IMG/VR virus record: IMGVR_UViG_3300021425_000233
Coordinates: 1-20,867 of that record
Direction: 5' to 3' (one strand)
Length of the DNA: 20,867 nucleotides
DNA from: a virus
Every line of letters starts with the position of its first letter. Position 1 is the stretch's first letter. The notes below the pieces were generated by a model. The model did no database searches, was not told the origin of the DNA, and was given only the letters and a program-made list of their open reading frames with translations. Position numbers and translations under genes: made by a program. Below, piece after piece: positions 7,131 through 12,740 of this stretch.

Positions 7131-7281
7131 CGTCTCCTTCATCATAATTAAATCCGAACTTTGGTCCGCCCTGTTGCAACTGAATTTTGTATGCATCAGT
7201 GTCAGAATACACCTCACTCTCCAACGCATTAGTAAGAGACTTGAGATTCTTGACGATGAGTTTTAGTTTTTCTCTATCCAT
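7111..7281 (-). CDS. Small acidic protein, first gene of the thyX-phoH operon
   Basis: A 56-residue protein, MDREKLKLIVKNLKSLTNAL followed by EVYSDTDAYKI and an acidic end DEGDDDGYPD. It is a helix plus acidic tail, a type found in many cyanophages, of unknown role. It starts at ATG 7281, about 15 nt after the predicted transcript start of a consensus promoter, with no Shine-Dalgarno sequence in between. The longer frame to 7356 is rejected because it would run through that promoter and terminator. Confidence 0.7.
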   Translation of the reverse strand: MDREKLKLIVKNLKSLTNALESEVYSDTDAYKIQLQQGGPKFGFNYDEGDDDGYPD

Positions 7282-7302
7282 ATTTAGATAACAGATGTCG
7301 AT

Positions 7303-7331
7303 ATTATAACATAAAAAAAGAGGGGTATCAA
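7303..7331 (-). promoter_or_regulatory. Consensus promoter with its -35 box inside a terminator loop
   Basis: Minus strand: TTGATA (7331-7326), 17-nt spacer, perfect TATAAT (7308-7303); predicted start near 7296. The -35 hexamer is exactly the six-base loop of the terminator that ends the operon before it. It serves the 7281-to-3839 operon. Confidence 0.82.
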
Positions 7332-7337
7332 CCCCTC
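7313..7337 (-). terminator. Intrinsic terminator ending the 8119-7328 operon
   Basis: Minus strand: stem GAGGGG/CCCCTC (7337-7332 with 7325-7320), loop TTGATA, then seven T (7319-7313). The last three codons of the gene ending at 7328 lie in the 5' arm. The loop doubles as a -35 box. Confidence 0.88.
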
Positions 7338-7498
7338 CTGTTATACGTTGGTTCAACTTTTAAGAGTTGATCAAAGTATTCATGCAAGTGAATGCGATAG
7401 CAAGACCAGTATGTTACTCCTCTATATTTGAGTTGATAACAACTAGGTGGTCTGCTATCTTTATCCATGTCATCATAGTGATAGACATAGTGTTCCAT
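7328..7498 (-). CDS. Small YRG-motif (DUF4278-like) protein
   Basis: A 56-residue protein beginning MEHYVYHYDDMDKDSRPPSC and containing LKYRGVTYWS (about 23-32), the short YRG beta motif typical of the cyanobacterial DUF4278 family, though the rest is divergent. The start at 7498 lies one base after the preceding stop (TGATATG). Longer in-frame starts (TTG 7573, ATG 7549) lie inside the preceding gene, which itself carries clear YRG motifs, so they are rejected. The coding end runs into the terminator stem. Function unknown. Confidence 0.7.
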   Translation of the reverse strand: MEHYVYHYDDMDKDSRPPSCYQLKYRGVTYWSCYRIHLHEYFDQLLKVEPTYNRRG

Positions 7499-7499
7499 A

Positions 7500-7667
7500 T
7501 CACTTCTGGTAGGTGTGTCCGCGATAGCAGAATGTACCATGGACTTCATCAACTTCGCCTTGCTTGCACTCAAACTTTACACCACGATAGGTAGTGTGAG
7601 AGATTTGTGCATCGTGAAGTGCGTTAGCCTTTTCGATTTGCTTTTTGATGAGAGTTAGGGTGTTCAT
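7500..7667 (-). CDS. Small DUF4278-like protein with two YRG motifs
   Basis: A 55-residue protein. After an N-terminal helix (MNTLTLIKKQIEKANALHDA) it contains TTYRGVKFECKQG and, at the end, GTFCYRGHTYQK, i.e. two YRG-type strands as in DUF4278 proteins of cyanobacteria. A strong ribosome site (AGGAG, 7-nt gap) precedes ATG 7667. It is followed one base later by another YRG protein, suggesting a tandem duplication or a functional pair. No function is known for the family; the phage copies may derive from a host. Confidence 0.75.
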   Translation of the reverse strand: MNTLTLIKKQIEKANALHDAQISHTTYRGVKFECKQGEVDEVHGTFCYRGHTYQK

Positions 7668-7712
7668 TGTAGGTCTCCTAAAGGATGGGTGAGTGTTAAA
7701 TCTCCCGTTCCT

Positions 7713-7883
7713 TCAGTCGTTTGCGTCCCAATAGAATTCACATTCAGGTACAGATTCCCTTATGGTTTCGACCAGTTCTATCACAATTTCTTGTGGTAGA
7801 TCTACTTTGTTTGCTTTGATCCTGAACATCAATGCGTCAGCATCAGTGCAAGCCATAGTAGAATAGAGTAGTAATTCAATCAT
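7713..7883 (-). CDS. Small conserved cyanophage protein (MIELLLYST... type)
   Basis: A 56-residue protein: MIELLLYSTMACTDADALMF, then a helical VDLPQEIVIELVETIRESV and the end PECEFYWDAND. The opening is hydrophobic with a Cys and may act as a signal or membrane anchor. The pattern, including the final WDAND, is one I recognise in other cyanophages as a protein of unknown function. The start is preceded by GGAG at about 10 nt and by the string CGTTCATCC, also found before the 8119 start. Confidence 0.75.
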   Translation of the reverse strand: MIELLLYSTMACTDADALMFRIKANKVDLPQEIVIELVETIRESVPECEFYWDAND

Positions 7884-7918
7884 GGGATGAACGCTCCGTT
7901 CCGCGACTTACTTGCGTC

Positions 7919-8119
7919 CTAAGTTAGCGTCTGATTACACTGACCCTCTACCTTAGATCTAAAGTAACTTATCAAGTTATATTTAGACCTACGATCTAAA
8001 TTGTCATCCATAAGGATTTCAATTCTTTGTTGTAGGAACCTTTCACACGACATGTGCCACCCATAAGGGTTGCCGTCATCATGATGGGCTAAGGTCAATG
8101 CCAGCAGGACTGCCAACAT
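7919..8119 (-). CDS. Small secreted-type cyanophage protein
   Basis: A 66-residue protein. The N-terminus MLAVLLALTLAHH looks like a short signal peptide or anchor. The remainder contains YGWHMSCERFLQQRIEILMD and SKYNLISYFRSKVEGQC, with two cysteines that could pair outside the cytoplasm. It is a known type in T4-like cyanophages, function unknown. It is the first gene behind a consensus promoter; the predicted leader is only about 11 nt and has no Shine-Dalgarno sequence. Confidence 0.75.
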   Translation of the reverse strand: MLAVLLALTLAHHDDGNPYGWHMSCERFLQQRIEILMDDNLDRRSKYNLISYFRSKVEGQCNQTLT

Positions 8120-8136
8120 CGGATGAACGTATGGTA

Positions 8137-8165
8137 ATTATACCATATTATGTATGCCTTGACAA
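8137..8165 (-). promoter_or_regulatory. Consensus sigma70-like promoter for the 8119-7328 operon
   Basis: Minus strand: TTGTCA (8165-8160), 17-nt spacer, perfect TATAAT (8142-8137). Predicted start near 8130, about 11 nt before ATG 8119. An inverted repeat abuts the -35 box. Confidence 0.85.
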
Positions 8166-8185
8166 CTGTAACATACAATACAGTT
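8164..8185 (-). repeat. Inverted repeat abutting the -35 box, operator-like
   Basis: Arms AACTGTA and TACAGTT (8164-8170 and 8179-8185), perfect over 7 bp with an 8-base centre. It touches the stop codon of the gene ending at 8185 and overlaps the first two bases of the -35 hexamer. No T tract follows, so it is not a standard terminator. It may be an operator or a 3'-end stabilising hairpin. Confidence 0.45.
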
Positions 8186-8448
8186 TAGTTGCCTGCTAGA
8201 TAGAATCCGTCTTCTCGCTGACGACACACACGCTTTACCTGTGCATCATACTTAGGTGATGGTTCTTCTGTGATTAAATTTTTGGCAAATTCCCATGCTT
8301 CTTTGTAGCGACTAAACTTATAAACTTCGTCATAAGTTTTAGCAGAAACTAGCACACCATCCTGACGCCACAGTTTCATTGTGTGCCACTTTAATGGATC
8401 AGATGTTTTGCAGTAAAAGATACACCAATTTCCTGTTTGCCCTTTCAT
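8185..8448 (-). CDS. Small hypothetical cyanophage protein
   Basis: An 87-residue soluble protein, coupled to the previous gene by ATGA. It begins MKGQTGNWCIFYCKTSDPLK and continues with LWRQDGVLVSAKTYDEVYKF, a mix of short strands and one helix. The C-terminus (AQVKRVCRQREDGFYLAGN) is basic. No family is recognised. It is the last gene of the operon beginning with the putative restriction endonuclease, and its stop codon lies in an inverted repeat. Confidence 0.65.
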   Translation of the reverse strand: MKGQTGNWCIFYCKTSDPLKWHTMKLWRQDGVLVSAKTYDEVYKFSRYKEAWEFAKNLITEEPSPKYDAQVKRVCRQREDGFYLAGN

Positions 8449-8699
8449 TTCTTTTTCTTTTTAGGATCTTGCCAGAGTTTAGGATTAACTCTACCCTCTG
8501 TTTGTGTCATGCTAATAAGGTTACGATACTTATCCCAATAGTAGTCAAAGATATCTACCTTCTTGGCAGCAGTAACAATGTCATAAACAACACCGTTGCC
8601 ATCATCAAATTCTACTAGATGTGCAGTATGTGGTAAAGATCTATCCTGTGCTAAGTCGGGATCACAGTTTGCATGAATAATATTTACTCCCTTACCCAT
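8445..8699 (-). CDS. Small conserved cyanophage protein
   Basis: An 84-residue protein from ATG 8699, which overlaps the preceding stop (TGATG). It contains KGVNIIHANCDPDLAQDRSL, HTAHLVEFDDG, YDIVTAAKKVDIFDYYWDKY and a C-terminal EGRVNPKLW followed by a run of five lysines. The pattern, especially DIFDYYWDKYR, is one I recognise in other T4-like cyanophages. Function unknown; the lysine tail may bind nucleic acid. Confidence 0.75.
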   Translation of the reverse strand: MGKGVNIIHANCDPDLAQDRSLPHTAHLVEFDDGNGVVYDIVTAAKKVDIFDYYWDKYRNLISMTQTEGRVNPKLWQDPKKKKK

Positions 8700-9130
8700 C
8701 AGGAACGACCACCCCACTTAATCTGAGGATATGCCTCCTCCACACACTGCTTGGTGATCTTCCAACGCTTTCCAATCTTCTTGTCCTTCATCAGACACAG
8801 CACCTCTGCTTCGCCCTTGTGGAGTCCTTCTAGCAACTGAATGAATAACATTTCACGACGATTTTGTGAGATGTTAGCGCCACCCTTGAAGAAGAGATAG
8901 AGCTTACGATACTCATGAATAAGTTTCGTATGCTCTGTCCCTTCAGGCACATCATTCTCTTCATAAGGAACATCCCCTTCAGGAAGCATAGAGATCACAC
9001 TCTCATCAAAGTTTGCAATCAGGATTTGTCTGAGTGCTGGAGAGTTGTATTCTTGTAGCAGTTTAATTTTCTGTGCTTTAGTTTTAGCGTTGCTTATTTT
9101 TTGCAGCACTTCATTCAGTAATAGTTGCAT
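8699..9130 (-). CDS. Conserved cyanophage protein, DUF6433-like
   Basis: A 143-residue helical protein. The start LLNEVLQKISNAKTKAQKIK, the block LPEGDVPYEENDVPEGTEHT and the end FIQLLEGLHKGEAEVLCLMK with KDKKIG match a family very common in cyanomyoviruses, which I recall as DUF6433. Function unknown. The structure suggests a soluble all-alpha protein. It lies 25 bases after a small membrane ORF, and its start has only a weak AGG. Confidence 0.75.
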   Translation of the reverse strand: MQLLLNEVLQKISNAKTKAQKIKLLQEYNSPALRQILIANFDESVISMLPEGDVPYEENDVPEGTEHTKLIHEYRKLYLFFKGGANISQNRREMLFIQLLEGLHKGEAEVLCLMKDKKIGKRWKITKQCVEEAYPQIKWGGRS

Positions 9131-9155
9131 AACCTAATCAATTCCGTAAGTATAT

Positions 9156-9383
9156 TTAGTCGTCGTCAAATTCGTCATCATCTACAAAGCGAACTGACAA
9201 TAGTTCTTCGTTGATCCACTGCCCTTCTCCATCCAACATTTCTGGATGCACATTTTCTGTTTCCATTTTTCCATACATAAACTCATGAAGTTTTTCGTTT
9301 GCGGTCCATCCAGCAATCACACCGACGCAGAGAAAAATAAACGAAACTGTTGCTGAAAAGTACAGGACTGTTGCTTGTGCCAT
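9156..9383 (-). CDS. Small single-span membrane protein
   Basis: A 75-residue protein with one clear membrane helix at residues 5-26 (TVLYFSATVSFIFLCVGVIA), preceded by a short N-terminus and followed by an acidic cytoplasmic or periplasmic domain ending FVDDDEFDDD. A ribosome site GGAG stands 6 nt before ATG 9383. Proteins of this shape are common in cyanophages; function unknown. Confidence 0.72.
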   Translation of the reverse strand: MAQATVLYFSATVSFIFLCVGVIAGWTANEKLHEFMYGKMETENVHPEMLDGEGQWINEELLSVRFVDDDEFDDD

Positions 9384-9396
9384 GGTTCACTCCGAA

Positions 9397-9576
9397 CTAA
9401 CTTGCTTGCTTGTCCCACCAAAGTTCTAAGTTGAAGTAGACTCTTCGCTTAAGTAGGGTAAAAAATCTAGTAAATGTGAAACCTTTTCCCTTAGGAGCAG
9501 GTTCCTCTTCTGCTTCCTTCTTTTTCGCCCCCCTAAGCATGAGCTCTATGCCTCTATTTATTTTAAAATCTTTCAT
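9397..9576 (-). CDS. Small basic protein after glutaredoxin
   Basis: A 59-residue protein found by direct translation. Its start overlaps the glutaredoxin stop (ATGA). It begins MKDFKINRGIELMLRGAKKK, passes through a Glu/Pro linker and ends in an amphipathic aromatic strand (FTFTRFFTLLKRRVYFNLEL then WWDKQAS). Similar short proteins with an aromatic F/W-rich end occur in cyanophages. Function unknown; the aromatic-basic end could associate with membranes. Confidence 0.7.
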   Translation of the reverse strand: MKDFKINRGIELMLRGAKKKEAEEEPAPKGKGFTFTRFFTLLKRRVYFNLELWWDKQAS

Positions 9577-9824
9577 TTTTTCTTAGATGATACAAGATCT
9601 TTTTGCAAGAATAATTTTGCTGTCTCAACCAAACCTCCAACACTTTCCCCATCTATCATAACATGAGGAAACCCATAAACATCTGGAAATTTTTCTTTAA
9701 ATTCTTCTCTAGTAATATCAGTACCAACAGTAATGATAGTTGAATCTACTTGTGCTCTTTGGAATAGTTCCTTAAGTTTATCACAATAGAAACATCCTGG
9801 CGTAGTGTAAGCAACAATTTCCAT
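9573..9824 (-). CDS. Glutaredoxin-like protein
   Basis: An 83-residue thioredoxin-fold protein of glutaredoxin length. The active site is C11-F-Y-C14 in a TTPGCFYC context. The cis-Pro strand GFPHVMIDGESVGG (about 52-65) supplies the substrate-binding loop. A likely role is to provide electrons to ribonucleotide reductase for dNTP synthesis, as T4 NrdC does, but the partner is not in this window. It is coupled to the methyltransferase gene before it (TGATATG) and to the small ORF after it. The lysine-rich tail SSKKK is not typical of the family. Confidence 0.88.
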   Translation of the reverse strand: MEIVAYTTPGCFYCDKLKELFQRAQVDSTIITVGTDITREEFKEKFPDVYGFPHVMIDGESVGGLVETAKLFLQKDLVSSKKK

Positions 9825-9825
9825 A

Positions 9826-10800
9826 TCAAATAAATTTTTCTAAGGGAGAAGTTGTAGCAGCAATTCTGTCTTTAATAATCTGACAGTATTCTTCTGAGTA
9901 TTCAACCCCAACGGAATTGAATCCTAGTTCTTTTGCTGCAATAAGAGTAGTGCCGCTACCAGCAAACGGATCATAAACAGTTCCACTCTTTGGTGTAATG
10001 AGTTTGATAAGGTACTTCATCAACTCAAGATTCTTCACAGTAGGGTGATCATTTTTGATAGTTCTGTTATGAGTTCTCTCTTTTACAGAACTCTTAGTAG
10101 AGTAGAAAAATCTACTAGCGGTTCCAGAATCACAGTAAGTGGTTTCGCCAATGTATCCACCCCCACCAAAGACTCCACCGCCATACTGCCTACCTTGATA
10201 GTCTTCGACTCCATAGTTCCTAGACCATCCGTTACCACGGTCTCCAAACTTAGCAAACTGTTCTTCTACCTCTTCACTACCATCGTGTAGAACATTACCT
10301 GGCCAACGTCCAGACTCTAAACGAGTATCTTCAATGTTAATACCACCAACACCATGAGTTTGGCAGTTCTTTACAATAGTCTTCTCTTCAATTGGTTTCT
10401 GAGCAAGAAGAATAGGTTCATAACATGGTTTGAGACCAGTCCCCCATCCTTCCCATGCAGGATCTTTCTTACCAATATTCTGACTCTTTGGCATACCCTG
10501 TCCATACAACCACATCAGAACATCTTTGATCTTAAGACCAGAATCTTCTACAGCACAAACAAGTCTATGAAATGTTTTAGAAGCACCAAAAATCAGAAGA
10601 TGTCCCCCAGGTTTCAGAGTTTTGGCAATAGACTGCCAGGTCTCTACCTTAAAAGCAACACAATTCTGATATGAATCCCAACCATTACCTAGGTACTCAA
10701 TACCATATGGAGGATCAGTTACAACAGAATCAAATAGTTCTCCACTATAGTTGTTTGAGAAGAGAACACAATCATCATTATAAAATTCAGAGGTAGGCAT
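9826..10800 (-). CDS. Site-specific DNA methyltransferase (amino-methyl, beta-type order)
   Basis: A 324-residue enzyme from ATG 10800 (GGAG 7 nt before). The catalytic motif IV DPPYG is at 29-33 and the S-adenosylmethionine motif DPFAGSGTT at 277-285, i.e. catalytic motif first, as in beta-class N6-adenine or N4-cytosine methyltransferases. The central region (about 100-240) holds GWGTGLKPCYEPILLAQKP and GRWPGNVLHDGSEE, seen in many phage and bacterial relatives, and a Gly-rich insert that may belong to the target-recognition region. It overlaps the putative endonuclease gene by 14 bases. It could protect phage DNA from host or from the neighbouring enzyme. Confidence 0.9.
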   Translation of the reverse strand: MPTSEFYNDDCVLFSNNYSGELFDSVVTDPPYGIEYLGNGWDSYQNCVAFKVETWQSIAKTLKPGGHLLIFGASKTFHRLVCAVEDSGLKIKDVLMWLYGQGMPKSQNIGKKDPAWEGWGTGLKPCYEPILLAQKPIEEKTIVKNCQTHGVGGINIEDTRLESGRWPGNVLHDGSEEVEEQFAKFGDRGNGWSRNYGVEDYQGRQYGGGVFGGGGYIGETTYCDSGTASRFFYSTKSSVKERTHNRTIKNDHPTVKNLELMKYLIKLITPKSGTVYDPFAGSGTTLIAAKELGFNSVGVEYSEEYCQIIKDRIAATTSPLEKFI

Positions 10801-11440
10801 CAAAGGTCTCCTGGCGTTGTTTATGTTGTTCTTCTTTCAGTTTGATATGACTGATAAAAGCATTGTTGTCAATCTCTTTTAATTTTAACACAATATCTTT
10901 CTTTGTGTTATCAAAGATTACATTAGGATCATAGTTAGCAAAGAAGTGACTTTCTTTTAGCATGACTTGACCAGTACCATAATTATAATTTACATAATCA
11001 AGGTAATCATAAAGATTAAACAGATAAGTTTTAGTAGTAAGACTATCTTTTGTCTTACCCGAAACATCAATAACAAAAATCCAATAAGAATCAATCAGAC
11101 CAGAACAATAGTTTTTGTAAAGGCGATTGAACGAAACCATGTTGGGCTGACCATTGCCTTTCTCATATCCAAGTTTAATATTAATCAAATCTCCATTGGG
11201 TTTCCAAATAAGATCTTCCATTTTTCTAGTTTGCTTTCCTCCACCCTTGACTTTCTCAGGCAGAGAAAACTTATCTGGATATTTTTCTACTAATTTTTCT
11301 GCCAAAATCTCCTCAACCTTTTCTCCATAACTATGCCCTGGTTCCTTAACGGTAGGATCAAAACCAGATTCCTCCAGGCATACAGGAAGAAGTTCCTCCA
11401 CACAGGCAAGGATAAATTGACGCTGCTCTTGGGAGATCAT
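10787..11440 (-). CDS. Putative type II restriction endonuclease, partner of the methyltransferase
   Basis: A 217-residue soluble protein. A helix with Glu40 and Glu43-Glu44 precedes a strand pair MEDLIWKPNGDLINIKLG (74-91). This resembles a PD-(D/E)XK core with Asp76 and Lys89, but Asn87 stands where Asp or Glu is usual. The later part, LFNLYDYLDYVNY and GTGQVMLKESHFF, resembles what I recall from some type II endonucleases. Its 3' end overlaps the methyltransferase start, the usual layout of a restriction-modification pair. This is a fold-level inference without any alignment. It starts at ATG 11440, with no Shine-Dalgarno sequence, 20 nt after the predicted transcript start. Confidence 0.6.
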   Translation of the reverse strand: MISQEQRQFILACVEELLPVCLEESGFDPTVKEPGHSYGEKVEEILAEKLVEKYPDKFSLPEKVKGGGKQTRKMEDLIWKPNGDLINIKLGYEKGNGQPNMVSFNRLYKNYCSGLIDSYWIFVIDVSGKTKDSLTTKTYLFNLYDYLDYVNYNYGTGQVMLKESHFFANYDPNVIFDNTKKDIVLKLKEIDNNAFISHIKLKEEQHKQRQETFDAYL

Positions 11441-11441
11441 T

Positions 11442-11465
11442 AAAAAAGGGGGTTCAAGACCCCCT
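11442..11465 (-). terminator. Intrinsic terminator after psbD
   Basis: Minus strand: GGGGG (11464-11460), T11459... pairing to CCCCC (11452-11448), with an extra A-T pair at each end and a five-base loop, then six T (11447-11442). The U tract ends two bases before ATG 11440 of the next gene. The 5' arm overlaps the start region of a promoter. Confidence 0.85.
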
Positions 11466-11466
11466 C

Positions 11467-11495
11467 ATTATAGTTGGATTTCTAATAAATGTCAA
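11467..11495 (-). promoter_or_regulatory. Perfect consensus promoter before the endonuclease gene
   Basis: Minus strand: TTGACA (11495-11490), 17-nt spacer, TATAAT (11472-11467), a full match to the bacterial sigma70 consensus. Predicted start near 11460, inside the 5' arm of the terminator stem, so transcripts from here lack most of that arm and cannot form the hairpin. Confidence 0.9.
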
Positions 11496-11513
11496 TTATT
11501 AAAAATCCTGATA

Positions 11514-12572
11514 TCAAAGGGCATTGCCTCTTGGCAACACCTCTTCTGGGAACACGAAGTTTTCATGAGGTTGATCCACTGGTGCCATCCAGGCACGCAG
11601 ACCTTCATTCAGAAGGATGTTCTTGGTGTAGAACGTCTCAAACTCTGGATCTTCTGCTGCTCTCAGTTCTTGAGAAACAAAGTCATAAGCACGAAGGTTG
11701 AGAGCAAGACCAATAATACCGATGGAACTTGTCCAAAGACCCATAACAGGAACAAACAGCATAAAGAAATGCAACCACCTCTTATTGCTAAACGCAATAC
11801 CAAAGATTTGAGACCAGTAACGGTTTGCAGTAACCATTGAATAGGTTTCTTCTTCTTGTGTTGGTTCAAATGATTTGAATGTGTTTGATGCTTCACCATC
11901 TTGATACAAAGTATTCTCTACTGTAACACCATGAATAGCAGAAAGCAACGCACCACCCAGGATACCTGCCACACCCATCATATGGAAGGGATTAAGCGTC
12001 CAATTGTGGAATCCCTGCAGGAATAAGAGAAAGCGGAAGATCGCTGCAACACCAAATGACGGCGCAAAGAACCAACTGGACTGTCCAAGAGGGTAGATGA
12101 GAAATACACTAACAAATACGGCAATAGGACCTGAAAAAGCAATCGCATTGTACGGACGGATACCTACTAAACGACTAATCTCAAACTGCCTCAGCATAAA
12201 TCCTATGAGAGCAAAGGCTCCGTGGAGCGCCACAAAAGCCCAGAGTCCCCCAAGTTGGCACCACCTAATGAAGTCCCCCTGAGACTCAGGACCCCAAAGT
12301 AGAAGAAGAGAATGACCCATAGCGTCAGCAGGAGTTGACACTGCTGCTGTAAGAAAATTAGCGCCCTCAAGGTAACTAGACGCCAACCCGTGGGTATACC
12401 AGCTCGTAACGAACGTCGTGCCAGTAAGCCAGCCACCAATTGCAAGATAAGCAGTGGGAAAAAGAAGTAGTCCAGACCAACCCACAAAGACAAAGCGGTC
12501 GCGTTTAAGCCAGTCATCCAGGACATCGAACCACCCCCTTGTTTGTGGAATATTTAGTGTGCTTGTTGTCAT
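11514..12572 (-). CDS. psbD: Photosystem II D2 reaction-centre protein
   Basis: A complete 352-residue D2, the standard cyanobacterial length. Redox-active Tyr160, His189 and His197 (PFHMMG) are all present, as are the [16 protein letters not shown] and [20 protein letters not shown] segments and the C-terminal PRGNAL. With D1 it forms the photosystem II core carrying the special pair, pheophytins and quinones in the thylakoid membrane. Phage D2 and D1 together are thought to replace damaged host proteins so that photosynthesis continues during infection. AAGGA stands about 7 nt before ATG 12572. The gene follows psbA, separated by a terminator and a stem-loop leader. Confidence 0.98.
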   Translation of the reverse strand: MTTSTLNIPQTRGWFDVLDDWLKRDRFVFVGWSGLLLFPTAYLAIGGWLTGTTFVTSWYTHGLASSYLEGANFLTAAVSTPADAMGHSLLLLWGPESQGDFIRWCQLGGLWAFVALHGAFALIGFMLRQFEISRLVGIRPYNAIAFSGPIAVFVSVFLIYPLGQSSWFFAPSFGVAAIFRFLLFLQGFHNWTLNPFHMMGVAGILGGALLSAIHGVTVENTLYQDGEASNTFKSFEPTQEEETYSMVTANRYWSQIFGIAFSNKRWLHFFMLFVPVMGLWTSSIGIIGLALNLRAYDFVSQELRAAEDPEFETFYTKNILLNEGLRAWMAPVDQPHENFVFPEEVLPRGNAL

Positions 12573-12605
12573 TTTTGTTTTCCTTATTTTGATTTTCTAA
12601 CCAAT

Positions 12606-12646
12606 AAAGTTGAGGCCAAGTATCCATGATTATCTCCCTCAACTTT
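12606..12646 (-). repeat. Perfect 10-bp inverted repeat in the psbD leader
   Basis: AAAGTTGAGG (minus strand 12646-12637) and CCTCAACTTT (12615-12606) pair perfectly around a 21-base loop that contains an ATG. The element ends about 33 nt before the psbD start. The site lies downstream of the psbA terminator, so it would be in any transcript entering psbD. It may be an RNA-stability or translation control element, or a protein-binding site. Confidence 0.6.
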
Positions 12647-12683
12647 GGTGGAGTATCTTCATTAATCATGTGACTTTTTGGGT

Positions 12684-12718
12684 AAAAAAATTGGCGGGAA
12701 ATTTTTTCCCCCGCCAAT
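12684..12718 (-). terminator. Intrinsic terminator after psbA
   Basis: Minus strand: ATTGGCGGG (12718-12710) pairs with CCCGCCAAT (12698-12690), then seven T (12690-12684). An alternative inner pairing of GGGAAA with TTTCCC exists. It lies 23 bases after the psbA stop and should keep most psbA transcripts from reaching psbD. Confidence 0.9.
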
Positions 12719-12740
12719 GAAATCAATTATTGATTTTGGA

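Noticed and set aside
10840-10872. Minus-strand TTGACA inside the endonuclease gene as an internal promoter
   Set aside because: The sequence at the 17-nt spacing (CATATC) is a poor -10 box.
12514-12726. Minus-strand frame between psbA and psbD that could encode a 50-70-residue protein
   Set aside because: It spans the psbA terminator and psbD leader hairpin and runs 59 bases into psbD; no ribosome site and no recognisable protein pattern.
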